Assembly: GCF_003589745.1 (NCBI RefSeq)
Contig: NZ_CP032364.1
Span: forward strand, 1,550,001-1,614,000
Length of the DNA: 64,000 nt
Direction of reading: 5' to 3'
From: Lachnoanaerobaculum umeaense
GTDB lineage: Bacteria > Bacillota > Clostridia > Lachnospirales > Lachnospiraceae
The position numbers and the translations under genes were made by a program. Shown here piece after piece: positions 42,804-51,929 of the stretch; within the stretch, counting starts at the first letter, position 1; the number at the start of each line of letters is the position of its first letter. The notes beneath the pieces are model-generated. The model saw only the letters and a list, made by a program, of their open reading frames with translations. It made no database searches and was not told where the DNA came from.

Positions 42804-43610
42804 CTACTTTCTAAAAACAAAAACTATAGAAATACATATAATCATATATATTAAATAATATAAATATGCAAGTATATCAATTTTCTTATATTTTAAAGGT
42901 TTAAGCTTGGTTCTGCCCTCACCACCATGGTAACATCTGGCTTCCATTGCCATTGCCAAATCTGTAGCCCTTCTCATTGCAGAAATAAACAGAGGTACAA
43001 GCAGAGGCACCATCGCCCTTGCCTTTTGTACAATATTTCCTGACTCAAAATCAGCACCCCTTGCCATCTGTGCTTTCATTATCTTATCAGTCTCCTCTAT
43101 TAAGATAGGTATGAATCTAAGAGCAATTGACATCATCATAGATATCTCATGTACCGGTATCTTTATAACCTTCAAAAAACCCATACTTTTTTCAAGTCCA
43201 TCTGTCAATGCATTTGGAGTTGTAGTCAAAGTCATTATGGATGAACCCACTATGAGAAAAATTAATCTTAGACCCATAAATATTGAAACTCTAACTCCCT
43301 CTTTGGTTATCTTAAATATCCAAAGCTTAAGTATAACCTCACCATCAGTTAAAAACAGATTAAAACTTACACTTATAATAAGCAGTATCAGTACTGCCTT
43401 AAGTCCCTTTAACATAAATTTTACCGGAACTTTTGATAAACTTATAGCAAGTACCAAAAACATTGTCGCAAGTGCATACCCCAACCAAGAGTTTGCTATA
43501 AATAGAGAAATGATAAAAATCATTGTACCAAAAAGCTTGGTCCTTGGGTCAAGTCTATGTATTACAGAATTTATGGGATAATACTGTCCCAATGTAATAT
43601 CTCTAAGCAT
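42804..43610 (-). CDS. ecfT: Energy-coupling factor transporter transmembrane protein
   Basis: This 268-residue membrane protein begins MLRDITLGQYYPINSVIHRLDPRTKL, the usual EcfT start, and has five or more hydrophobic segments. The two coupling motifs that contact the ATPases are MARGAD (about 182-187) and AMEARCYHG (about 219-227). It joins EcfA1, EcfA2 and interchangeable vitamin-binding S components; no S component is encoded in this window. It overlaps ecfA2 by 8 nt. Confidence 0.95.
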   Translation of the reverse strand: MLRDITLGQYYPINSVIHRLDPRTKLFGTMIFIISLFIANSWLGYALATMFLVLAISLSKVPVKFMLKGLKAVLILLIISVSFNLFLTDGEVILKLWIFKITKEGVRVSIFMGLRLIFLIVGSSIMTLTTTPNALTDGLEKSMGFLKVIKIPVHEISMMMSIALRFIPILIEETDKIMKAQMARGADFESGNIVQKARAMVPLLVPLFISAMRRATDLAMAMEARCYHGGEGRTKLKPLKYKKIDILAYLYYLIYMIICISIVFVFRK

Positions 43611-44478
43611 TTTTATCCTTTCTCCTGATATATTCTAATATTGCATCTTTTGCCTCTCGTATTGTGGTAATATCGTCACCCAAGTCTATACCTTCTTTTT
43701 TTAATCTTTCAACTATATAGGTTATTCCCGGTGCACTAAGTCCAATACTTTCAAGGAATTTATACTGCTTGAAAACTTCCTTAGGAGTTCCATCAAGCAC
43801 TAGTTCTCCATTATTCATAACAAGGAGTCTATCCACATATTTTGCTACATCTTCCATACTATGTGAAACCAAAATAATGGTCATATCTCTTGATTTTTTC
43901 AGCTCAATGATTTCTTCAAAAAGTTCATCTCTTCCTTTTGGATCAAGTCCGGCTGTAGGCTCATCCAATATAAGAACTTCCGGATTCATCGCCAAAACTC
44001 CTGCTATGGCAACTCTTCTTTTTTGTCCTCCTGAAAGTTCAAAAGGTGATTTTTTATAATAAGTTTCGTCCAGTCCAACCAATGCCAGACTCTCTTTGGC
44101 ACGAGCTTCTATTATTTCCTCAGAAAGTTTTTGATTTCTTGGTCCAAACATAACATCTGAGAGTACATCCACCTCAAAAAGCTGGTGTTCAGGATATTGA
44201 AATACCAAGCCTACTTTTTGCCTCAAAAGCTTCATATCGTACTTTGGAGCATATATATTTTCACCTTTAAACAATAAATCACCTGATGTAGCCTTTATTA
44301 GACCATTCAAATGCTGTATCAATGTAGATTTTCCAGAACCTGTATGTCCTATAATACCTATGAACTCTCCCTGTTTTATTGTAAATGATACATCCCTTAG
44401 GGCATATTGTTCAAATGCCGTTCCCTCTCCATATATAAAATTCAATTTTTTTGCTTCTATTTGCATATTTTCTTGCAT
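43603..44478 (-). CDS. ecfA2: Energy-coupling factor transporter ATPase EcfA2
   Basis: This 291-residue ABC ATPase has Walker A GHTGSGKST (about 44-52), signature LSGGQKRR and Walker B VLILDEPTAGLDP, followed by VSHSMEDV. The Q-loop reads FQYPEHQLFE, characteristic of EcfA2. A TTG at 44490 is in frame, but ATG 44478 follows GGAG and is preferred. It forms the ATPase dimer with EcfA1, whose gene lies 20 bp upstream. Confidence 0.95.
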   Translation of the reverse strand: MQENMQIEAKKLNFIYGEGTAFEQYALRDVSFTIKQGEFIGIIGHTGSGKSTLIQHLNGLIKATSGDLLFKGENIYAPKYDMKLLRQKVGLVFQYPEHQLFEVDVLSDVMFGPRNQKLSEEIIEARAKESLALVGLDETYYKKSPFELSGGQKRRVAIAGVLAMNPEVLILDEPTAGLDPKGRDELFEEIIELKKSRDMTIILVSHSMEDVAKYVDRLLVMNNGELVLDGTPKEVFKQYKFLESIGLSAPGITYIVERLKKEGIDLGDDITTIREAKDAILEYIRRKDKNA

Positions 44479-44498
44479 TATTATCTCCAAATAGTTTT

Positions 44499-45353
44499 CT
44501 ATTTTAATATCGGCAAAAGATTGTCTACCAGCTCATCCAATGTCAGTATGCCATCAGGCAGATCAATTCCTGATTGTTTAAGCTCATACGCCAGTTCTGT
44601 TGTGCTTGGTACATCCAATCTAAGTTTTTTAAGTTCCTCTACATGTGAAAATACATCTTTAGGTGCACCGTCCATCACAATTTTACCCTCATCCATAACT
44701 ATAACTCTGTCAGCTTCAACTACTTCCTCCATATAGTGAGTAATAAGTATCACTGTGATATTTTCTTTTTTATTTAATTCAAGTACTGTCTTTATAACTT
44801 CTTTTCTACCATTTGGATCAAGCATTGCTGTCGGCTCATCAAGTACTATACATTTTGGCTTCATTGCCATAATGCCGGCTATTGCTACTCTTTGCTTTTG
44901 TCCGCCTGAAAGTTTGTTTGGAGATTTATATCTATAAGCGGTCATTCCTACTGCTTCCAAAGCATTATCTACTCTCTTCCACATATCGTCTGTCGGAATA
45001 CCGATATTTTCCGGACCAAACGCTACATCTTCCTCTACTACATTGCCAATGATTTGATTGTCAGGATTTTGGAATACCATTCCTACCATCTTTCGCAAAT
45101 CAAGAAGAGTTTCATCATTTGCTGTATTCAAATCTGAAATAAATACAGTTCCTTCAGTTGGCAAAAGTATACCATTTAAATGTTTTGCAAATGTAGATTT
45201 ACCTGAGCCATTATGCCCCAAAACAGCTACAAAATCTCCCTGAGTAATATCAATATTCAAATCATTGATAGCTCTTTTTACATCCTCTACATTATCTTCT
45301 TCATCTCTTGTTATATACTCAAATATAAGCTTTGTTGCTTTTACTATTCCCAT
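44499..45353 (-). CDS. ecfA1: Energy-coupling factor transporter ATPase EcfA1
   Basis: This 284-residue ABC ATPase has Walker [10 protein letters not shown] (about 46-54), Q-loop [23 protein letters not shown] typical of EcfA1, signature LSGGQKQR and Walker [14 protein letters not shown] with ITHYMEEV. Its ATP hydrolysis drives vitamin uptake together with EcfA2 and EcfT. It is first in the ecfA1-ecfA2-ecfT-truA operon, directly behind the tRNA-Arg terminator. Confidence 0.96.
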   Translation of the reverse strand: MGIVKATKLIFEYITRDEEDNVEDVKRAINDLNIDITQGDFVAVLGHNGSGKSTFAKHLNGILLPTEGTVFISDLNTANDETLLDLRKMVGMVFQNPDNQIIGNVVEEDVAFGPENIGIPTDDMWKRVDNALEAVGMTAYRYKSPNKLSGGQKQRVAIAGIMAMKPKCIVLDEPTAMLDPNGRKEVIKTVLELNKKENITVILITHYMEEVVEADRVIVMDEGKIVMDGAPKDVFSHVEELKKLRLDVPSTTELAYELKQSGIDLPDGILTLDELVDNLLPILK

Positions 45354-45382
45354 ATTTTCCTTTTACTTGCTCTTAATAAAAC

Positions 45383-45407
45383 AAAAACCTCAGCAAGGTT
45401 GCTGAGG
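45383..45407 (-). terminator. Terminator of tRNA-Arg
   Basis: CCTCAGC and GCTGAGG with a 6-nt loop; the minus strand ends with TTTTTG. Confidence 0.8.
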
Positions 45408-45416
45408 CTCTAATAA

Positions 45417-45490
45417 CGTGCGTGAGAAGATTCGAACTCCCGACACCTTGGTCCGTAGCCAAGTGCTCTATCCAGCTGAGCTACACACAC
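45417..45490 (-). tRNA. tRNA-Arg (ACG)
   Basis: Acceptor GTGTGTG pairs with CACGCAC (one wobble), with discriminator G. Anticodon stem CTTGG/CCAAG encloses CTACGGA, giving anticodon ACG, whose first base is normally deaminated to inosine. The terminal CCA is not encoded. Confidence 0.95.
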
Positions 45491-45503
45491 ATTGCAAGTA
45501 TGT

Positions 45504-45532
45504 ATTCTACAGCAATGGTGTATATTTGTCAA
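45504..45532 (-). promoter_or_regulatory. tRNA-Arg promoter
   Basis: TTGACA (45527-45532) and TAGAAT (45504-45509) with a 17-bp spacer, 14 bp upstream of the tRNA. Confidence 0.85.
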
Positions 45533-45562
45533 TAGAGTTTTTATGTCGGAGTGATTAATCCT

Positions 45563-46087
45563 CTATTTTTTATGTAGTCTTAATGCATCTATTTCTTCTT
45601 TGCTTGCTAAATCAAAAAGCTCTTTCTCATTTCCTGTGTAAATCACATACACATTTTTATATAGTTTAAGATTATAATCTAACATATTAAGATATTCTAA
45701 ATTATCGTAACTATCTGTATGTGGATTAAAATAGCGATAAAATCTCATATCAAATATGATATTATCAGCATTTATATACATATGCTGTGCTTTCATGGCA
45801 TCATGAAAATATCTGTATATCTCTTCATCCGAATATTCTGCTCTATATGTAGGTATAATTGTAATATTAGCCCTAGGATATAAGGTACACACTTCGCCTG
45901 ATATATCAACTTTTCTAAAAAGTTCATCAGTATTTAAATCAGGCAAATTAGTATATACTATTGCATAAACAAATGACAATGATGCATAATCCGAAATACT
46001 CATAATATGGTATGGAGTCCATGAAATATAGTGGATACTTTTTTTCATATCAGGCATAAAATTTATATCATCAATTATTTTTATCAT
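45563..46087 (-). CDS. Uncharacterised protein
   Basis: This protein of about 174 residues is unfamiliar to me. It has no signal peptide or membrane segment. It reads as a mixed alpha/beta cytosolic protein with aromatic-rich strands (WTPYHIMSISDYASLSFVYAIVY near 23-45; IIFDMRFYRYFNPHTDSYDN near 108-127) and a charged C-terminal helix (KEEIDALRLHKK). ATG 46087 follows AAAGGA; an in-frame ATG at 46123 is also possible. It sits between tRNA-Arg and the transglutaminase-like gene, without a shared operon structure that would hint at a role. Confidence 0.6.
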   Translation of the reverse strand: MIKIIDDINFMPDMKKSIHYISWTPYHIMSISDYASLSFVYAIVYTNLPDLNTDELFRKVDISGEVCTLYPRANITIIPTYRAEYSDEEIYRYFHDAMKAQHMYINADNIIFDMRFYRYFNPHTDSYDNLEYLNMLDYNLKLYKNVYVIYTGNEKELFDLASKEEIDALRLHKK

Positions 46088-46152
46088 ATAACATTCCTTT
46101 ATAATATTAATCAAAGACATCACACTACTGTATTGTAAGTCATTACCGCTTT

Positions 46153-47316
46153 TTATGGCTGTGGAACATCCGCCTCATTATAATCCTTTATTACATGGTC
46201 TGCTGAGAGTAATCCCACATTTATATCAAAATAGTGATATCCTCTTAATCCGGTATTTTTTTCAATACCTCCGTTTCTCCATGCATTATCACTATCCCAG
46301 GTTGTATCAAGTATTACCCATCTTCCATTTGCCCAAAACTCATTCCAGGCATGATTGGTATCCTTATTCGGATCATAGTTTTCAGGCCAATAATCATTTG
46401 ATACACCCAAAGCAAATCCGGAATTTTTTTTTACCGGAACTCCGGCTGCCCTTAATAGTGCCGCTGTCAGGTTTGCATATCCGTCACAAACACTTCTTTT
46501 TGAATGCAATGTTCCAAGTGCTGAAGTATCCATTCCAGTATAATTTTTACTTGAATATCTATCCCAATCATAATAAATATTATTGCATACCCAGTCATGT
46601 ATTGCTACTGCCTTATCATAGTCATTAGTAATTCCACTTGTAATACTATTTGCCAAATCTATTATTTCCTGATTGTCACTTTGAATATTGTAAGATGGCT
46701 GTCTATAATATGCCAAAGCCTTTTCATCTGTTCTTTTATTATTTACTACAGCCATATTATGATCAAAATATGGATATGGTACAAGACTTAACTTTCCATC
46801 TTTAAATAAGATTTCAATATCATTTCCATATACCAATGATTTATATGTACCATATTTATCAGAAGATGAGTATAAATTCACAGAGTACTTTCCCTCAGAT
46901 ATTTTATCTAAATAAAAGCTTATATTTCCGTTAGTATTACTACTTGTACTACTATATACCTCTTTACCGTTACTATCTTTTAGTATAAGCCAAATATAAT
47001 TGTATATTGGTATCACAGGTATTTTTTCTACAATAAGCATCTTTCCCTTGATACATATACTCTTAGGATATCTTTCAGAACTATTCATTTCTACTCTGTA
47101 ATCAATATTTGTATCATAGGCAGCCTGTTTTGCATCCGTAGATTTTGATTCCTCATTAATCACTGTTGTATTTGTTTCTAAGCGAATTTGTTCCACTCCC
47201 GGACCTGTATTAGCTAATGATGTAAACAACCCTCCCGCACTTAACAAAAACGCAAATGATAATGCTGCCACTCTTTTCAAAAGCCTCATTGAGTTTTTTT
47301 CTTTTCTTACACTCAT
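46153..47316 (-). CDS. Secreted transglutaminase-like protein
   Basis: This protein of about 387 residues has an N-terminal signal segment (LLKRVAALSFAFLLSAGGLFTSLA), a beta-rich region (about 85-185) and a transglutaminase-like core from about 210. The core carries all three catalytic-type residues: C277 in KRSVCDGYANL, H322 in NHAWNEFW and D337 in VILDTTWDS. Bacterial members act as proteases or peptide-crosslinking enzymes at the cell surface. ATG 47316 follows AAGGAGGG, better than the in-frame ATG at 47361. It has no operon partner. Confidence 0.88.
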   Translation of the reverse strand: MSVRKEKNSMRLLKRVAALSFAFLLSAGGLFTSLANTGPGVEQIRLETNTTVINEESKSTDAKQAAYDTNIDYRVEMNSSERYPKSICIKGKMLIVEKIPVIPIYNYIWLILKDSNGKEVYSSTSSNTNGNISFYLDKISEGKYSVNLYSSSDKYGTYKSLVYGNDIEILFKDGKLSLVPYPYFDHNMAVVNNKRTDEKALAYYRQPSYNIQSDNQEIIDLANSITSGITNDYDKAVAIHDWVCNNIYYDWDRYSSKNYTGMDTSALGTLHSKRSVCDGYANLTAALLRAAGVPVKKNSGFALGVSNDYWPENYDPNKDTNHAWNEFWANGRWVILDTTWDSDNAWRNGGIEKNTGLRGYHYFDINVGLLSADHVIKDYNEADVPQP

Positions 47317-47515
47317 AATATACACCCTCCTTCTCTTGCTCAGAGCAAAATATCTTGTCATTATTTTAACCTTTCTAATACTAAAATAGAATACCCTTCT
47401 ATTACATTTCCCATGTGTAATTTTAGTGTAATTTTATAAAAAAGCTTTATTTACAAAGGTTTTAGAGTATAACTAAAGTTTGAAATAAATATTACACAGT
47501 AACTTACTTCACAAA

Positions 47516-48247
47516 CTAAATATTAAAATAAAAACGCAATATTCCCAATATAAGTATATGAACCGGATAAAATAGATAGTTTAGATACTTGTACTGTCTA
47601 CCTCTTTTCCCATTATATCCTATTGTCATAGCAAAGCCCAAGATAGAGTAAAGCTCCTTTATAATTGACAGATATCCAAGACCTGCTCCAATTAAAGGTT
47701 TATCATAAAATATGTAAAAGATATAAGCCGCTAATATAGCATGATAATCATAATCAAGACTAAGCCCCATAGCTACTAAACAAAAAAGGATTACAATGAT
47801 TATTGAAGTTATATACCACAAAGCTTTATTAGTAATCTTTCTCTTAATAATGTCTATTATCCATATTGTGACAAGGCAAAGAGCTAAAGTAAACATCATA
47901 TTATTCCAATATAGATTAAAAAAGGTCTTTGATGTAAACATATCAAATGGTACTTCCGATATTACTCCAAAGAGCATCAATGTAAGCAAATACTTTCTTC
48001 TGTCTTTTGTTTTGAAGAAGCCTTCCACTATAAAAAACACAAAAATAGGGAAAGCAATCCTTCCCAAAATTGAAAATATATTTGACAAATACAATAAAAA
48101 TCCTCCGCCATCCAGCAAAGGTGTAACAATGGCATTGTTAACATGATCTATGAGCATAGAAAGAAATGCTATATATTTTAGCTGTGCTCCTGTAAATATT
48201 TGAATTTTCTTTAATTTCTCTACTTCAAATCGCTTTATCTTTTCCAT
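47516..48247 (-). CDS. TraX family membrane protein
   Basis: This 243-residue integral membrane protein begins (after a charged stretch) with LKYIAFLSMLIDHVNNAI, the TraX family opening with its conserved D-H. RIAFPIFVFFIVEGFFKTKDRRKY and FGVISEVPFDM follow, and about seven hydrophobic segments run to NYLFYPVHILILGI near the end, where P-x-H is also conserved. TraX of F plasmid acetylates pilin; chromosomal Firmicute relatives are probable acyltransferase-like proteins of unknown substrate. No conjugation gene is nearby. Confidence 0.88.
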   Translation of the reverse strand: MEKIKRFEVEKLKKIQIFTGAQLKYIAFLSMLIDHVNNAIVTPLLDGGGFLLYLSNIFSILGRIAFPIFVFFIVEGFFKTKDRRKYLLTLMLFGVISEVPFDMFTSKTFFNLYWNNMMFTLALCLVTIWIIDIIKRKITNKALWYITSIIIVILFCLVAMGLSLDYDYHAILAAYIFYIFYDKPLIGAGLGYLSIIKELYSILGFAMTIGYNGKRGRQYKYLNYLFYPVHILILGILRFYFNI

Positions 48248-48399
48248 AATCTCCCCATATATTTATACTTTAATTAAATTTTACATTATTTAATCACTAT
48301 TATAGCATAGTTAAATGAATATTCTATAAAATGAATTTTAACTTATTTTTTGTAATCATTTGACTTGTATTTCTACTACCCCTATAATAGTACAATCAC

Positions 48400-48427
48400 T
48401 CTAAATACTTGCTATAATATATTTAGA
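48400..48427. promoter_or_regulatory. Promoter with dyad upstream of the MATE gene
   Basis: An extended -10 (TTGCTATAAT, 48409-48418) lies between inverted arms TCTAAATA (48400-48407) and TATTTAGA (48420-48427), so a dimeric repressor could block the promoter. The motif ATCACTCTAA seen at 24208-24400 also occurs here at 48395. Confidence 0.6.
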
Positions 48428-48443
48428 ATAATGGAGGATTTAT

Positions 48444-49802
48444 ATGTATACCGCTACCAAGGGCAGCCAGTCTTTTAATAAAGATATACTAAGACTTGCC
48501 ATTCCTATAGTTTTACAAAATATTGTTACTACTGCAGTCAATTCAGCAGATGTTATAATGCTTGGATTTGTTGGACAAAATGCACTGGCAGCAGGATCTC
48601 TAGCAAATCAGATCATGTTTATATTAAATCTGGTATATACCGGTATTTCATCCGGTGTTATCATGCTTGCCGCACAATACTGGGGTAAAAAAGATACTAA
48701 AACTATTGAACATATAATGGGCATAGGTATGCAGCTATCGGTATCGATATCCGTTGTCTTCTTTATATTAGCTTTCTTTTTTCCAAATATTTTAATGCAA
48801 ATTTTTACAAATGATAGCAATTTAATTCTTGCCGGTATACCATATCTTAGAATGGTAAGCTTCTCTTATCTTTTTATGAGTTTTTCACAAGTATACCTGT
48901 GTGCAATGCGAAGTATAGAAAGAGTTCATTTCTCCACTGTTGCAAATGCGATTGCACTTATTTTAAATATTATTTTAAATGCTGTTTTTATTTTTGGACT
49001 TATGGGAGCTCCAAAACTTGGAATAGTTGGTGTTGCACTGGCAACTGTAATTGCAAGAGGCATAGAATTTACAATATGTGTTATTGATAACCTTATACCT
49101 AAATCCATTCACTTTCATATGAAAAATATTTTAGAGGTAAATAAAATATTGTTTTTTGACTTCTTAAAATATTCACTACCTGCTTTCGGCAATGAAATAG
49201 TTTGGGGAATAGCCTTTTCTATGTACTCAGTAATTATGGGACATCTTGGTGGTGATATAGTGGCTGCAAATGCTGTTGTTATAGTTGCAAGAAACCTTGG
49301 AACTGTTGCCTGTTTTGGTATAGCTGATGCAGGTGCTATAATTCTTGGTAAATCAATAGGTTCAGGAAACACCGATACTATAAAATCAGATTCTTCACAT
49401 TTTGTGAAAATAACTTGTATGTCTGCAATCATTGGAGGTATAGTTATTTTTCTCTTAAGACCGGTATTTTTTTCTATGGCTACTTTAACCACTACCGCAC
49501 AAGCGTACCTTAGTATAATGCTTTTTATAAATATGTATTATATAGTAGGTCAGGCATTCAATACCTCAATGATTTGCGGAGTGTTCAGATCAGGTGGTGA
49601 TTCCAAATGGGGATTTTTCTGCGACATAATAGATATGTGGGGATATGCTGTTCCGCTTGGCTTTATATCGGCTTTTGTTCTTAAGCTTCCGCCAATGTGG
49701 GTATATTTCCTTATTTGTACTGATGAGTTTGTAAAGATTCCTTCTGTATATAAGCATTATAAGAGCTATAAATGGCTGAAAAATATTACAAGAGATTTTT
49801 AA
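48444..49802 (+). CDS. MATE family efflux transporter
   Basis: This 452-residue protein has about 12 membrane segments and MATE family blocks in both halves: IPIVLQNIVTTAVNSADVIMLGFVGQNALAAGSLANQI near 19-56 and YSLPAFGNEIVWGIAFSMYSVIMGHLGGDIVAANAVV near 240-276. It exports drugs or cationic metabolites using an ion gradient; the substrate is unknown. GGAGG precedes ATG 48444. It is monocistronic, with an operator-like dyad over its -10 region and a strong terminator. Confidence 0.94.
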   Translation: MYTATKGSQSFNKDILRLAIPIVLQNIVTTAVNSADVIMLGFVGQNALAAGSLANQIMFILNLVYTGISSGVIMLAAQYWGKKDTKTIEHIMGIGMQLSVSISVVFFILAFFFPNILMQIFTNDSNLILAGIPYLRMVSFSYLFMSFSQVYLCAMRSIERVHFSTVANAIALILNIILNAVFIFGLMGAPKLGIVGVALATVIARGIEFTICVIDNLIPKSIHFHMKNILEVNKILFFDFLKYSLPAFGNEIVWGIAFSMYSVIMGHLGGDIVAANAVVIVARNLGTVACFGIADAGAIILGKSIGSGNTDTIKSDSSHFVKITCMSAIIGGIVIFLLRPVFFSMATLTTTAQAYLSIMLFINMYYIVGQAFNTSMICGVFRSGGDSKWGFFCDIIDMWGYAVPLGFISAFVLKLPPMWVYFLICTDEFVKIPSVYKHYKSYKWLKNITRDF

Positions 49803-49804
49803 AA

Positions 49805-49829
49805 TAAGGGGCGATAATCGCCCCTTATA
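49805..49829. terminator. Bidirectional terminator between MATE gene and immunity-type cluster
   Basis: AAGGGGCGA and TCGCCCCTT form a 9-bp stem with a TAA-type loop between convergent genes. Confidence 0.85.
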
Positions 49830-50241
49830 AATATAATTGTATCCATTCCAATCCGTCTACGCTCTTTAATGTAAGTACACTTTTGTCATACCTGTTTTTA
49901 AGTATAACTTCATCTTCCACAGATATATCGGTATACCAATGATTAAGACTTGCATATTTTCCTCTGTGAATATCAACGATTAAAGTAGTTATTGGATCCC
50001 ATGTTTTCTTTTTAACACTCTCTACAATTACATAATATGCGTCTAAGAATACAAGATTTCTTCCATACATCCAAAATGGTAGTTCTCTATCTAACAGTGG
50101 AAGCTTTGCAGAGAAAATAAAATCCCCCATCGGTGGCTCAGTCTCATAGTTTAATTCAATCTCACTTCCAAAATAAGCAATTGTTGCCCCGTAACAACCT
50201 ACACTTACAGGTACACCTTCTTCGGCTATTATAAAATCCAT
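49825..50241 (-). CDS. Uncharacterised small protein, last gene of the immunity-type cluster
   Basis: This 138-residue cytosolic protein has no recognised family. It is beta-rich: CYGATIAYFGSEIELNYETEPP near 17-38, RNLVFLDAYYVIVESVKKKTWDPITTLIVDIHRGKYASL near 61-99 and VLTLKSVDGLEWIQL at the end. It has no signal peptide. It lies 17 bp behind the SF0329-type gene and ends at the terminator shared with the MATE gene. A role as an immunity protein is inferred only from the company it keeps. Confidence 0.6.
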   Translation of the reverse strand: MDFIIAEEGVPVSVGCYGATIAYFGSEIELNYETEPPMGDFIFSAKLPLLDRELPFWMYGRNLVFLDAYYVIVESVKKKTWDPITTLIVDIHRGKYASLNHWYTDISVEDEVILKNRYDKSVLTLKSVDGLEWIQLYL

Positions 50242-50258
50242 ATATTTCCTTTCAAAGT

Positions 50259-50750
50259 CTATACTATCCCCTCCGCATTCATTCGAATGGCAAAGAACTC
50301 TTTAATTGAATCAGGTTCATTTTCTACACTTTCTTTCATGGATATAAGTTTCCTTTTTCCGACTCTTCTATCCAAAACAGCAAATATCCTCACGAGTAAA
50401 TTATCGCTATACAAACTCTTTTCAATGCTCTGATTATCAAACTCATCAAATGCCTTATAAAAACATGTTTGATCGAACACTCCAAGCTTTATGGCGGTAT
50501 CGTCCATAAATGCAAACTCTTCGCTCATACGTCTTTCATATTTTTCATCTTTGGGAAATGACTCCGCTTTTGTCCAATTATGATAATAACAACCCTTTAT
50601 AATCTCTTTACCTTTATATCTTATAGCTGCCCTGCCCTCATGATCCGAGGATCTGCTATAAGATGTCGCAAAATAGCTGATATCTCCCTTTAAACTTTCC
50701 GCCAGATATTCGCTTTCCATTCTTTTTCTAATACCGCTCCAACTTGACAT
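50259..50750 (-). CDS. SF0329 family protein
   Basis: This 163-residue protein begins MSSWSGIRKRMESEYLAESLKGDISYFATSYSRSSDHEGRAAIRYKGKEI. The AESLKG-x-x-x-Y/F-A-T-x-Y...D-x-E-G-R-A-x-I-x-x-x-G-K-E order is what I know from SF0329 family proteins, a group of unknown function often found among polymorphic-toxin immunity genes. The C-terminal half is helical (DNLLVRIFAVLDRRVGKRKL). The gene lies 12 bp after the preceding gene of the cluster. Confidence 0.72.
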   Translation of the reverse strand: MSSWSGIRKRMESEYLAESLKGDISYFATSYSRSSDHEGRAAIRYKGKEIIKGCYYHNWTKAESFPKDEKYERRMSEEFAFMDDTAIKLGVFDQTCFYKAFDEFDNQSIEKSLYSDNLLVRIFAVLDRRVGKRKLISMKESVENEPDSIKEFFAIRMNAEGIV

Positions 50751-50762
50751 ATTCCCTCCAAA

Positions 50763-51002
50763 CTATAAATTCGTGTTATCATAAAGCTCCTCAAAATATT
50801 CATTTAAATTATGATATATTTTCATATCCTCTTCATCATCGCCTCTTAGAACCACACAAATATTTTTATTTTCCATATCTGCAAACACAAAATTATACTC
50901 ACCAAAGTAAGCTTGGTAGCCGTATCTTATTAGAGTCAATATCTGACCAACCTTAAAGTTAAAAATACTCTTTCTGACAATATATGTATTGCCTGTTTTC
51001 AT
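50763..51002 (-). CDS. Small protein, DUF3601-like
   Basis: This 79-residue single-domain protein reads MKTGNTYIVRKSIFNFKVGQILTLIRYGYQAYFGEYNFVFADMENKNICVVLRG. The arrangement of short strands with G-Q/E and Y-F-G-x-x, then F-x-F-x-x, and an acidic helix at the end suggests the DUF3601 type beta-barrel, but this is by impression. It begins 2 nt after the stop of the upstream gene, so it is translationally coupled. Its function is unknown; immunity is inferred from context. Confidence 0.6.
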   Translation of the reverse strand: MKTGNTYIVRKSIFNFKVGQILTLIRYGYQAYFGEYNFVFADMENKNICVVLRGDDEEDMKIYHNLNEYFEELYDNTNL

Positions 51003-51004
51003 TA

Positions 51005-51358
51005 CTAGTCCCTCTTATAAAAATATAAATATGGGTAGTTTACAATCTCTTCATGCCAGTTATCATCATGCTTTATTATAACATTTCCATTTTCATCATA
51101 ACACCTTGCAACTATCGGTGCACTCTCTCCGGATTTTATTTTCCAAACCAATATTCCGTCCTCAAGCCCTGAATCAGGTGAATCGGTCTTTATATATTTT
51201 CCCAAATAGCAATCCCACCTTCCAAAAGGCAACTTATCATACACAATATTTACAAACTCTGCCAAGGTATCCGGCAAAATAAATGTATCAGGATTAGGTG
51301 CATTAACATCATCTCCCATACAAACACTGCTCCTGCCCATATAGACTTTTATTTGCAT
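51005..51358 (-). CDS. Uncharacterised small protein of the immunity-type cluster
   Basis: This 117-residue protein runs from ATG 51358, which follows AAGGAG. A longer in-frame reading to 51505 overlaps the upstream membrane protein gene and has no ribosome binding site. It begins MQIKVYMGRSSVCMGDDVNAPN and has an LPDTLAEFVNIVYDKLPFG helix and the strand pair GILVWKIKSGESAPIVARCYDENGNV. I do not recognise the family. It is cytosolic and lies 10 bp behind the two-helix membrane protein gene. Confidence 0.6.
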   Translation of the reverse strand: MQIKVYMGRSSVCMGDDVNAPNPDTFILPDTLAEFVNIVYDKLPFGRWDCYLGKYIKTDSPDSGLEDGILVWKIKSGESAPIVARCYDENGNVIIKHDDNWHEEIVNYPYLYFYKRD

Positions 51359-51368
51359 ACTATTCTCC

Positions 51369-51929
51369 TTAAAATTTATATAAAATAGAAAATGCCAATC
51401 CGACATGAATAGCCATAAATCCAAGTATAATACCCCAAACACCCACGAATATAGTTGCGGTCTTAACATTCTCACGAATCTGTATGGAGAACTTCTTATA
51501 ATCAATAACCCTGTTATTTATAATATTCTCCCTTTCTTCTACACTGTCCGTTAATGAGATATTATAGCTTCCTCTATCCGCATCAAATGTAGACAGCTTA
51601 ACTCTGAAATCCTTAATACTGCTTGTCGTAGTCCTAAAAAAATCCGGATATAATTGTACAAAATTTCCTGTAGCATTATTTTTAAGTTTAATATCTAAAT
51701 TATATATAGGAGATACTGAATACTTTTTTCCTGAAAGCCATATATCATATTTACCGCCATCCTCAAGTGTAAAGCTTCCGTCTATAGAACTGACAGGAAT
51801 TTCATATATCATCTTAGCCTTGGCAAATGCAGTTATCTTTCTAATGCTGATAACCATCAGATATATTCCCACAGGTACAAGAAAAAACAATAAATATCTC
51901 AAATCCTTAATAGATTGTAACCAAGACAT
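51369..51929 (-). CDS. Membrane protein with cytoplasmic beta domain, immunity-type cluster
   Basis: This 186-residue protein has two membrane helices: YLLFFLVPVGIYLMVISI at about 12-29 and TIFVGVWGIILGFMAIHVGLAFSILY at the C-terminus. Between them is a beta-rich region (SSIDGSFTLEDGGKYDIWLSGKKYSV and later strands). The small hairpin-topology resembles membrane-bound immunity proteins that meet pore-forming toxins, but this is a comparison only. The start (GGAGGCGGACGGAA upstream) lies 23 nt inside the end of the YfbM-like gene. Confidence 0.65.
   Translation of the reverse strand: MSWLQSIKDLRYLLFFLVPVGIYLMVISIRKITAFAKAKMIYEIPVSSIDGSFTLEDGGKYDIWLSGKKYSVSPIYNLDIKLKNNATGNFVQLYPDFFRTTTSSIKDFRVKLSTFDADRGSYNISLTDSVEERENIINNRVIDYKKFSIQIRENVKTATIFVGVWGIILGFMAIHVGLAFSILYKF

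Noticed and set aside
47516-48247. Conjugative-element remnant suggested by TraX
   Set aside because: No other conjugation, relaxase or integrase gene is nearby; chromosomal TraX-like proteins are common in Firmicutes.
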